Origin: Bacteroidota bacterium
Lineage (GTDB): Bacteria; Bacteroidota; Bacteroidia; Bacteroidales; VadinHA17
NCBI GenBank assembly: GCA_021816545.1
Contig: JAKAXP010000013.1
Location: 1-19,114 of the forward strand
Direction of reading: 5' to 3'
Length of the DNA: 19,114 nt
A program made the position numbers and the translations under genes. Below, in pieces: positions 6,969-14,025 of this stretch; position 1 is the first letter of the stretch; every line of letters starts with the position of its first letter. The notes under the pieces were generated by a model. It saw only the letters and a program-made list of their open reading frames with translations. It searched no databases and had not been told where the DNA came from.

Positions 6969-8045
6969 CTATTTGCCGGGATCAGCGTAACCCAGTGCAA
7001 CCATTGCTGCTATCGAGTTTTCAAGCAGTGTGCTGATGTAACCGGGGTTGTGGATACCGTTGCTGCGGTCTTCCTTGACTGTGTTGTAGTTCAGGTAAGC
7101 CAGAACTGCATTGGCCTTGAAGGTTCCTGTTTTTGCCAGGGCTGTGGTCGGGTTGTATACGCCTGCCGCAACGAGCTGTGCCTCAAGCCTTGCCATCTTA
7201 TCTTCAACATCGGCAGTAAGATCAGCAATCTTGGTATCAAGAGTGGTGGCATTGGTATGGCATGTTGCGCATCCGGTCTTGAGCATCATCTCGGTGCCGT
7301 GGCTGTCATACCATACTCCCATGTTGTGTCCGCCAGCCGTGTAGCCGTATGGTGTTGACATGTGGCATGTCAGACAGCCATCAGCTGTGGAGTGGGGGTT
7401 CGTGGTAGGATATGTGGTACCTGAAAGCTCAAACGGGCTTTTCCCGAGGATGAGGTTGGTGTTAGGTCCGTGATGAGGTCCTATGCGTGAGCTGGTAATT
7501 GCAAAGTCAGCTCCGCCGGCAACAGGTGCAGGAGAAACTGGGCGCATCTGGTGGCAGAATGCACACTGGTTGCTCGCTCCCTTGTTCCATATAACATCAG
7601 CATTGGCATATTTGACATCAAGTGTCTGTGCTCCGGGCTTGGTGAGTGTCCAGTCAGCCGATGAATAGGTCTGGTGAATCTTGTGGCATGTTGAGCAGTT
7701 GATCTGCATCGGGTTCGAAGGTATTGAAATATTTGCTACTGAACCTTCAGCAACATACTCCAGGAATCCCTGGCTTGTATGACACTGTACGCATCCTGCC
7801 CTGTTGGCGTAGGCAGCATTTCCACCCAGGGCATGGGTAGAGGTGCTCCACTGCTGTGAGAAGGCAGCCATCGGGCTTGTGCTGTTGTGGCAGTCAGTAC
7901 ATGCAAGTGTTGTTCCGGGATCTCCCTTGTCTCCCTTGTCTCCCTTTGCTCCTTCTTCCCCTGCGGGACCCATCGGACCTTCGCATGAGGCCATAATTAG
8001 GCCGGCTGTAATTACTAATGTGGTTAATCTCAGGCTTCTTTTCAT
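6969..8045 (-). CDS. Hexaheme c-type cytochrome lipoprotein with collagen-like stalk
   Basis: The frame is open from 8171, but the start at 8045 (MKRSLRL) gives a proper lipoprotein signal, with the lipobox cysteine at residue 21 (IMASC) and 358 residues in total. Directly after it come seven Gly-X-Y triplets (residues 23-44, including GDKGDKGDP), a short collagen-like stalk. Six CxxCH motifs follow, at residues 49-53, 85-89, 117-121, 161-165, 224-228 and 259-263. Extra histidines (71, 124, 191, 192, 218, 240, 249) can serve as distal ligands. A charged helical stretch at about 268-295 could form a coiled coil, and the C-terminal region (GIHNPGY...LLENSIAAM) is helical, recalling the ends of larger multiheme families. 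The protein is probably outer-membrane anchored and may transfer electrons at or near the cell surface. On the minus strand, TACCTTTC at 8080-8073 is a near match to a -7 element. Confidence 0.87.
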   Translation of the reverse strand: MKRSLRLTTLVITAGLIMASCEGPMGPAGEEGAKGDKGDKGDPGTTLACTDCHNSTSPMAAFSQQWSTSTHALGGNAAYANRAGCVQCHTSQGFLEYVAEGSVANISIPSNPMQINCSTCHKIHQTYSSADWTLTKPGAQTLDVKYANADVIWNKGASNQCAFCHQMRPVSPAPVAGGADFAITSSRIGPHHGPNTNLILGKSPFELSGTTYPTTNPHSTADGCLTCHMSTPYGYTAGGHNMGVWYDSHGTEMMLKTGCATCHTNATTLDTKIADLTADVEDKMARLEAQLVAAGVYNPTTALAKTGTFKANAVLAYLNYNTVKEDRSNGIHNPGYISTLLENSIAAMVALGYADPGK

Positions 8046-8113
8046 ATAAGTTTGATTTAGATTTTCTCTTTGGAAAGGTAACAAGACCTGAGATAGATAA
8101 GCACTTATTCGCG

Positions 8114-8171
8114 TTGATATTTCAATCACAATGGATTGATAAGTGCAGTCGGTCAGATTGATAAAGATCAA
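8114..8171. promoter_or_regulatory. FNR-type operator plus phased TTGAT half-sites
   Basis: TTGAT-AAAG-ATCAA at 8158-8171 is a perfect match to the E. coli FNR box TTGAT-N4-ATCAA. Two further TTGAT half-sites at 8114-8118 and 8136-8140 lie on the same strand, each exactly 22 bases apart, about two helical turns. The array sits between the divergent hexaheme cytochrome and Crp/Fnr genes, so it may control both and allow autoregulation. An 8-bp inverted repeat (GCACTTAT at 8101-8108, ATAAGTGC at 8139-8146) overlaps the array. Confidence 0.75.
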
Positions 8172-8221
8172 AACCGAATATGATATATGTCATAAATACA
8201 GACCCGTTAGGTTTGACGGGG

Positions 8222-8229
8222 TAAATTTG
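8222..8229 (+). promoter_or_regulatory. Candidate -7 promoter element of the Crp/Fnr-CcsBA transcript
   Basis: TAAATTTG matches the Bacteroidota -7 consensus TAnnTTTG exactly and lies 17 bases before the ATG at 8247. I see no clear TTTG at the usual -33 distance, which fits a promoter that needs an activator. The centre of the FNR-type box would be about 70 bases upstream of the expected start site. Confidence 0.5.
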
Positions 8230-8246
8230 CATTAAAATCTAATCTG

Positions 8247-8942
8247 ATGTATACAGATAACAAGATTACAAGTTGTGAGTTCTGTTCCAGGTGCTGGGCA
8301 AACTTCAAGAATCTCTCTTCGGAGGAACTGGAGCTCGTCAACAAAAACCGCTATGAAGCCAGCTTCAAGCCCTCAGAGATTATTATCAAACAGGGATCAC
8401 CCTCTTCAAATGCCATTTTTCTCCTCTCCGGCCTGGCAAAGGTATATATGGAAGGATATGCAGGAAAGAACCTTATTCTTAACCTGGCGGAATCAAAAAC
8501 ACTTCTGGCAGGGCCGGGTGTCCATGTAAACTCACGCTACTGCTACTCTGTGGCGGCCATAACCCATGTTCAGGCCTGTTTCATTAATTTTGACGTTATC
8601 CGGCAGGTGATTTCCTCCAACCCCGGTTTTGCTGCAGGCTTTATTGAAGACCTGAGTGGCAAGGCACTCAGACTACATCAGAAGGTTCTAAACCTGACCC
8701 AGAAGAAGATGCATGGGAGGCTGGCAGAGGCACTGCTTTATTTTTCAGACAGTATCTTCCACTCAGATGAGTTTGAGATGGTACTTTCACGCCAGGAACT
8801 GGGAGAGATGACTAATATGGCAAAAGAGAGCGTGGTAAGGATTATCGGAGAATTTGAAAATGAAAATATAATTCAGGCTACCCCTCGGTCAGTTAAGATA
8901 CTCGACAGGGAAAAATTGCTTGTAATTTCCGAAAAGGGATAG
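8247..8942 (+). CDS. Crp/Fnr-family regulator with N-terminal CxxCxxC motif
   Basis: This 231-residue protein has a cyclic-nucleotide-binding-like beta roll (about 20-120), a dimerisation helix (about 128-155) and a winged helix-turn-helix (about 160-225). The recognition helix reads MAKESVVRIIGEF, with E194 and R198 in the positions that contact TTGAT-type half-sites in FNR and the related bases in CRP. The N-terminus carries C10, C13 and C16; C99 and C111 lie in the beta roll. E. coli FNR binds an oxygen-labile 4Fe-4S cluster with three N-terminal cysteines and one internal one, so this protein could be a redox or oxygen sensor, but the cysteine spacing is not that of FNR. A perfect FNR-type box lies 76 bases upstream of its start. 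It is followed 21 bases later by the cytochrome c maturation gene, so it probably controls haem protein production. Confidence 0.88.
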   Translation: MYTDNKITSCEFCSRCWANFKNLSSEELELVNKNRYEASFKPSEIIIKQGSPSSNAIFLLSGLAKVYMEGYAGKNLILNLAESKTLLAGPGVHVNSRYCYSVAAITHVQACFINFDVIRQVISSNPGFAAGFIEDLSGKALRLHQKVLNLTQKKMHGRLAEALLYFSDSIFHSDEFEMVLSRQELGEMTNMAKESVVRIIGEFENENIIQATPRSVKILDREKLLVISEKG

Positions 8943-8963
8943 TTTTACATCTAAATTGATTTC

Positions 8964-11900
8964 ATGAAAGCATTAAGGTTTCTTTTTACACCCGCAATGA
9001 TGGGTATTCTCTTCATTGTGCTTGCGGTATCCATGGCTGCCGCTACATTCATAGAGAACGACTTCGGGCAGCAGGCTGCCCGGGTAGCAGTATACAACAC
9101 GGTCTGGTTTGAACTTCTCTTCCTGTTACTTGCTGTTAACCTCGTTGGTCAGATTTACATATTCAGGCTGTGGCGCAGGGAGAAGCTGACAATTCTGCTC
9201 TTTCATGCGGCATTTATAGTCATGGTGGCCGGCGCAGCCATAACAAGGTATACGGGTTATGACGGCATGATACATATCAGGGAAGGAGCGTCATCAAGTG
9301 TAACAACATCTTCAGGCAATAATCTCACCTTTGAACTTGCTGATGCGAACGGTCAGGCAGTGGCATCACATTCCGCCCCTCTGAACGTTACCGGCGGACG
9401 CCACGGCAAATACCACAGGAGCCTCGAAGGTCAAGGTGAAAAAGTCTCCCTTAACTTCGACGGATACCTTGCCGGTGCTGTGAAAAAGGTGGAACAGGTA
9501 CCGGACGGCAAGCCGATGGTATCGCTGCTGTGCACACCTGACATGGTCAAGAGTGAGACCGTAGTGCTGACTATGGGCGAGACCGGGATGATAGGAGAAA
9601 TGACCGCAGGATTCGGCATCGACGCAAATATTTCAATTACAACTGACGGGACATCATTCTTTATAAAGTCGGTGATGGGTCTCAAATCGACTATAATGCA
9701 GGAGATGAGATCTGTTGACTATCCGGCTGACTCCCTGGCGGTTCTGACGCCAGGCGTTGTATATACAATTGCCAGTTACAGGATCATGCCCCAGGTGCTG
9801 ACAATGAGCGGTACCGTGGTGCCGGCAGGATCAGGAGGTCAGGGCCCCGGCGGTGCACTGGAATTCACACTCTCCGGCGACGGTTATGAGAAGAAGATCC
9901 ATCTCTGGAATGACGATACTGAGCTGAGATCGGTATGGCAGGTTTCAGCAGGTAATCTCACTGCCCGGGTCAGCTGGGGAGCAAGCGGAAAAGAGCTTCC
10001 GTTCAGCCTCAGGCTTGATGATTTCATCGTTGAAAGGTACCCGGGGTCCAACAGCCCTTCGGGCTTCAAAAGCAGGGTGACCCTGAGTGACCCGGAGCAC
10101 GGCACGGAAATGCCTTATGACATATATATGAACCATATACTCAAATACAGGGGCTACCGCTTCTACCAGTCATCATATGACCATGATGAACTTGGTACCG
10201 TCCTTTCGGTTAACCATGACCCTGCAGGCATGTATACAACCTATACCGGTTACGGCCTCCTGTTCCTGTTTATTATTCTTTCCCTTGTCAACAGGAAGTC
10301 ATTCTTCCGTACCGTCACACCGGGACACTGGAGCTCACGCTACCGCAAGCCGGCAGCAATCATGGCTTTACTGATTATGACTTCCCTTTCACCGCTGAAG
10401 AGCCAGCACCTGGTGATTGACCGGAAGGCTGCAGACAGTTTCGGGGAGGTATTGGCACAGGATCAGAAAGGACGGACAAAGCCGCTGTATACGATCAGCA
10501 GTGACATCCTACGGAAGGTTTCAAGGGAAAACAGCTTTGAGGGGCTTTCACCGATGCAGGTATTCCTCGGCTGTTCGCTCGATTTCTATCACTGGCAGAA
10601 CGTTCCGCTGATAAAGGTCTCAAACGAGGAGCTCCGCCGCCAGCTTAACCTGACAGGTGAGAAGGCTGCCTTCTCCGATATTGTTAAAATGGGGAAGGAC
10701 GGAGGTTACCGTCTCGCCACGCTGGTTGACCAGGCCTACTCAAAGAGTGAAAGTGAACGGACGAAGTTCGACAAGGAGGTGATAAAGGTTGACGAAAGGG
10801 TCAATATCTGTTACATGATGTCGAGGGGTGACTTCATGAGGATGTTCCCGCTGCGGGACAGCACCGACCACTGGGGCAGTGCAGAGGAAGCTGCCAGGAA
10901 AGGTATCGGGCTTGAAGACTCCCTGTTTGTGGTGAGTGTGGTTCCGCTATGGGCTCAGTCGGTAACATCAATGACCCGTCCGTCCACCTCTCCTGAAGAT
11001 TACATTGTCGCACTCAAGAACTACCAGCGGCATTATGCGGGGTATGAGCTTCCCTCAGAAGGGAAGGTCAATGCAGAACTCTTCTACTACAGGGTGAAGA
11101 TATTTGAGCGGCTATTCCCGTATTACGCCACCGTGGGACTTGTAATGATCATTACAATCATTGTGATGATAATAAGGGGCGGTACTTTGAAGGGAATCCT
11201 TCTGAAAATACTTGCCGCCCTTGTGGCAGCCGGGTTCATCTTCCATACCCTCGGTCTGGGTATCAGGTGGTACATCTCAGGTCATTCCCCCATGAGCAAC
11301 GGTTATGAGTCACTGCTGTTCATCTCATGGGTCACTCTGCTTGCCGGACTGATATTCAGCAGGAAATCGCTGTTGACACTTGCCGCCACCGCCGTCCTGG
11401 GAGGGCTGACACTGATGGTGGCGCATCTCAGCTTCATGGATCCCGAGATCACCAATCTTGTGCCCGTGCTGCGTTCATACTGGCTGACACTTCACGTATC
11501 TGTCATCACCGGCAGCTACGGTTTCCTGGGACTTGGTGCAATACTGGGCATAGTGGTTCTTGTGATGATGCTGTTCATCAACAGGGATAACGCAGAAAGG
11601 ATAAGTGGAGTTATTGATGAGCTTACAGTAATCAACTACCGGACGCTTACACTGGGGCTGTATTTCCTTACAATCGGCACCTTCCTCGGTGCAATATGGG
11701 CCAATGAGTCATGGGGCCGTTACTGGGGATGGGATCCGAAGGAGACATGGTCACTGATAACAATAATAGTCTACACGCTTGTAACCCATTCGAGGATGAT
11801 ACCCGGAATGAAGGATACCTATACGTTTAATCTGATTTCCCTCTTTGCCTTTTCCTCGGTACTGATGACATACTTCGGGGTCAACTATTACCTGTCAGGA

Positions 11901-12020
11901 TTGCATTCATATGCTGCCGGTGATCCGGTACCAGTACCGTCATTCGTATATGTTGCAGTCACAGTGCTTGTGCTGCTGGCAGCCGGAGCTGGATACAGGT
12001 ACAGGAAGGCCGGCAGGTGA
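8964..12020 (+). CDS. ccsBA: CcsBA-type fused cytochrome c synthase (ResB-CcsA)
   Basis: This 1018-residue membrane protein attaches haem to CxxCH motifs of exported apocytochromes (System II). Residues 1-450 are ResB/CcsB-like: helices at about 8-28, 47-68 and 77-95, then a large periplasmic domain and another helix at about 425-440. A second hydrophobic segment (about 455-470) leads into a long linker. Residues from about 720 are the CcsA part, with the haem-handling WWD motif at 917-929 (WGRYWGWDPKETW). All four expected histidines are present: H81 (first transmembrane), H844 and H981 (periplasmic pair flanking WWD) and H942 (second transmembrane). Their spacing fits the fused proteins of epsilonproteobacteria as I recall them. 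The fused form is usual in Bacteroidota. Placement 21 bases after a Crp/Fnr regulator and among four cytochrome genes with 15 CxxCH motifs explains its role. A strong terminator follows. Confidence 0.93.
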   Translation: MKALRFLFTPAMMGILFIVLAVSMAAATFIENDFGQQAARVAVYNTVWFELLFLLLAVNLVGQIYIFRLWRREKLTILLFHAAFIVMVAGAAITRYTGYDGMIHIREGASSSVTTSSGNNLTFELADANGQAVASHSAPLNVTGGRHGKYHRSLEGQGEKVSLNFDGYLAGAVKKVEQVPDGKPMVSLLCTPDMVKSETVVLTMGETGMIGEMTAGFGIDANISITTDGTSFFIKSVMGLKSTIMQEMRSVDYPADSLAVLTPGVVYTIASYRIMPQVLTMSGTVVPAGSGGQGPGGALEFTLSGDGYEKKIHLWNDDTELRSVWQVSAGNLTARVSWGASGKELPFSLRLDDFIVERYPGSNSPSGFKSRVTLSDPEHGTEMPYDIYMNHILKYRGYRFYQSSYDHDELGTVLSVNHDPAGMYTTYTGYGLLFLFIILSLVNRKSFFRTVTPGHWSSRYRKPAAIMALLIMTSLSPLKSQHLVIDRKAADSFGEVLAQDQKGRTKPLYTISSDILRKVSRENSFEGLSPMQVFLGCSLDFYHWQNVPLIKVSNEELRRQLNLTGEKAAFSDIVKMGKDGGYRLATLVDQAYSKSESERTKFDKEVIKVDERVNICYMMSRGDFMRMFPLRDSTDHWGSAEEAARKGIGLEDSLFVVSVVPLWAQSVTSMTRPSTSPEDYIVALKNYQRHYAGYELPSEGKVNAELFYYRVKIFERLFPYYATVGLVMIITIIVMIIRGGTLKGILLKILAALVAAGFIFHTLGLGIRWYISGHSPMSNGYESLLFISWVTLLAGLIFSRKSLLTLAATAVLGGLTLMVAHLSFMDPEITNLVPVLRSYWLTLHVSVITGSYGFLGLGAILGIVVLVMMLFINRDNAERISGVIDELTVINYRTLTLGLYFLTIGTFLGAIWANESWGRYWGWDPKETWSLITIIVYTLVTHSRMIPGMKDTYTFNLISLFAFSSVLMTYFGVNYYLSGLHSYAAGDPVPVPSFVYVAVTVLVLLAAGAGYRYRKAGR

Positions 12021-12091
12021 ACATGCAAAAGTCCTGACAACAGTAAGTAAAACCGGCCCGCAATCAATAAACTGGCCCGAAGCTGAAAACA

Positions 12092-12131
12092 AAGAGGGTG
12101 TCCCTGTGAGAGACACCCTCTTTTATTTTAA
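12092..12131. terminator. Strong bidirectional Rho-independent terminator
   Basis: A perfect 11-bp stem (12092-12102 with 12112-12122) has a 9-base loop. It is followed on the plus strand by a T-rich run (TTTTATTTT overlapping the stem end). A-rich bases precede it (GAAAACAAAG), so it can also serve the minus-strand Sus operon, whose last stop codon lies at 12148-12150. Confidence 0.88.
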
Positions 12132-12147
12132 CCAGTCGAAGGGCTGA

Positions 12148-13140
12148 TTACTTCCTGTAGTTCAGCGGTCTTGATGAGTTGACGCTGGCTGACTTGAAGG
12201 GACCGATTGTTGTATTGTCCCACTTGGTGATCGTGTATTTGTTACCGGCAACGGTAACCTTTGCAACCACAACGTTATATGCACCGCTCGGATCATTGTC
12301 AAAGCCCGGGGTGTTGTCTGCCATCATCTGTGCAGGATTGATACCGACCTTGGTGTCAATGATGTTGGTTCCCTGGCGGGTGAATGATGCCACGATTGGA
12401 ATCTTCACTGAACCGTCGCTGTAGCCAACAAAGTCATTGTAATAAAGGTCTGCTACAAGCAGGTAGCTTCCGTTTGCAAGACCTGAGAGGGTCATATGCT
12501 CGGGTGAGCTTCCGGTTGCTGCATCATAGATACCGATTTCGGTAGCCCAGGGATCACTGATGTCAAATCCTGCTTCGGGGCAAACGATGAAGTCGAAGTC
12601 TATGTAATCAGCTGCATCGTATGTGTCACCGTCGATAACCACATCGGCATTCCATGAGAATTCGACGTTAAGTTCAGGTGATACGGTGTTGTTGATTGTA
12701 ATGGTCATCTTGGTGGGGTTGACAGTCTTCGGGTTGAGAAGGTACTTCTCAGCTATCGAATAGACGCCAACTTCACCGATGATGGTTTCAGTTGCTGTAT
12801 AGTCAAAATCCACATTGGTTGTAATTACAATCTGTGCGGTTTTTGAATAGGGCGCAATCACTGCAGGCTCAACTGAATAATCATCAGCATTTGCTGTTCC
12901 GCCTGTCTGCCTGAAGGTAAATGTAAGTGACCTGTCAATAGGCTTGTCAGTTGCAATGTTGATGACCAGCTGATTACCTTCTGCCACCGATGTTGCAGCA
13001 GGGGTAATAGTTGCAGTCGGGTAACCGTCCGGGCTGATGACAGGCTCCGTGTCCTGACTGGCTGTATCACAGGCAACCATACCTGCTACGACAAACGCAA
13101 GCCCGAGTACATTATAAATGATATGTTTTCTCATTTTCAA
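12148..13140 (-). CDS. Outer-membrane lipoprotein with Calx-beta-like domain, SusE/F position
   Basis: The 330-residue protein has a lipoprotein signal with the lipobox cysteine at residue 24 (GMVAC); starts at residue 1 or 3 are both plausible. Residues about 42-125 resemble a Calx-beta domain: an ATITP strand, a VAEG turn, and GGTANADDYSV followed by a VVITTNVDFDY-like end. The remaining 200 residues are beta-rich, with many aspartates (YDAADYIDFDF and similar), and could form one or two further sandwich domains. It is the last gene of a four-gene operon after SusC, SusD and another lipoprotein. In such operons the SusE/F-position lipoproteins sit on the cell surface and bind or present the substrate. 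Acidic loops suggest calcium binding, as in true Calx-beta domains, but that is inferred. The specific substrate cannot be told. Confidence 0.72.
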   Translation of the reverse strand: MKMRKHIIYNVLGLAFVVAGMVACDTASQDTEPVISPDGYPTATITPAATSVAEGNQLVINIATDKPIDRSLTFTFRQTGGTANADDYSVEPAVIAPYSKTAQIVITTNVDFDYTATETIIGEVGVYSIAEKYLLNPKTVNPTKMTITINNTVSPELNVEFSWNADVVIDGDTYDAADYIDFDFIVCPEAGFDISDPWATEIGIYDAATGSSPEHMTLSGLANGSYLLVADLYYNDFVGYSDGSVKIPIVASFTRQGTNIIDTKVGINPAQMMADNTPGFDNDPSGAYNVVVAKVTVAGNKYTITKWDNTTIGPFKSASVNSSRPLNYRK

Positions 13141-13166
13141 TAGTTTTAAAATTTAGCAATCAAGTC

Positions 13167-14006
13167 TTACGGTATGGGTGTGTAAGTTGTTTCATATGTC
13201 CTGTTACCGGCTGCAAATGTCACCGTGTAGAAGGTTTTGATCACACCTGTTGCCGGGTCAACTGATCCGGGTAAGTGTCCGAACACCTCGTTTGAGTAGT
13301 AGTCGAGCAGATACTGGTTGGGAACTGTAACGACATTACAGACGTCAACGAATGTGTAACCGGGGGTACCAACTCCCAGGCCGCCGATATAATGGGCAAC
13401 CTCGGTTGTGCGGTATTCACCTACACCTGTCTGGGTAATTACGTCAACATAGTCATAAACCACCGTTGTGTTGTCCGCGTTGGTACGGATCAGGTGGGCA
13501 TTGTACGTGCCGGCGAGGTTCGAGAAGCAACCGTAGTTGAGGGTAATCTCAAGCTTCTTGCCGTTGTTGAGTACGTTCTCAGCACCTGTGGCGCTTACAA
13601 CTTTCAGGACAAGTACCGGAGCCTTTGCAAGAGGAGCCACGATGCCCTGCGTAAGAATAGTGATGGGCAGAAGACCGAGATAGTTGTCAGCTTTCTTGAG
13701 GGTGATCGTAGGCTGGTCAAGTCTGAAGTGAACGCCTTTGACTGCTGTTGAAGTGGGATCGCTGTCGATGGTCACGACTACGTCATCGGTAACATCCATT
13801 GATGTGGGGCCGATAAGCTTCATCCTGACGGTAAAGACATATTCATCACCGTTTGCCACAAAACCGAATGCGGTCCTGGTGTCGGCAAAACCGGCAAGGT
13901 TTGGTCCGTCATCATTGGCATCGTACCTCGTGGTCTGGTCTACCAGACAGGAATTGAGCGCGCCAAGGCTTAAGACTAGAATCAAGATATATTTTAATGT
14001 TTTCAT
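13167..14006 (-). CDS. Outer-membrane lipoprotein of the Sus operon (DUF1735/DUF4843-like N-terminal domain)
   Basis: The 279-residue lipoprotein has its lipid-modified cysteine at residue 20 (LGALNSC). The N-terminal half contains a beta-sandwich pattern (VVVTIDSDPTS, then KGVHFRL, then ITLKKAD) seen in DUF1735 or DUF4843-type domains that commonly follow SusD genes. The C-terminal half begins near a FSNLAGTYNAHL segment and is a second beta domain. Two cysteines in the mature part (in NYGCFSN and FVDVCNV) might pair. It lies 19 bases after the SusD-like gene and 26 bases before the next lipoprotein gene, so all are cotranscribed. The likely role is cell-surface substrate binding next to the SusCD complex. 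The family assignment is from pattern memory and is moderate. Confidence 0.68.
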   Translation of the reverse strand: MKTLKYILILVLSLGALNSCLVDQTTRYDANDDGPNLAGFADTRTAFGFVANGDEYVFTVRMKLIGPTSMDVTDDVVVTIDSDPTSTAVKGVHFRLDQPTITLKKADNYLGLLPITILTQGIVAPLAKAPVLVLKVVSATGAENVLNNGKKLEITLNYGCFSNLAGTYNAHLIRTNADNTTVVYDYVDVITQTGVGEYRTTEVAHYIGGLGVGTPGYTFVDVCNVVTVPNQYLLDYYSNEVFGHLPGSVDPATGVIKTFYTVTFAAGNRTYETTYTPIP

Positions 14007-14025
14007 AGTATTATGCTATTAAAGA

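Larger units (their letters stand above)
6785..6970. repeat. Three tandem 64-bp repeats, each carrying a terminator hairpin
   Basis: The marker CAAATAAA recurs at 6785, 6849 and 6913, exactly 64 bases apart each time. Each copy runs A-tract, hairpin, T-rich tract, then TTCCTG(C/T)ACA. Copies 2 and 3 have identical 24-base hairpins; copy 1 differs inside the stem but still pairs. The last copy runs up to the stop codon of the minus-strand cytochrome gene at 6969. Confidence 0.9.

Noticed and set aside
6785..6970. CRISPR array
   Set aside because: Repeats are adjacent with no unique spacers between them and each contains a terminator; there are no cas genes.
6807..7358. Plus-strand open frame of 183 codons rich in Cys
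   Set aside because: It starts inside the tandem terminator repeats and runs antisense to the hexaheme cytochrome; its cysteines are the reverse complement of haem-motif codons.
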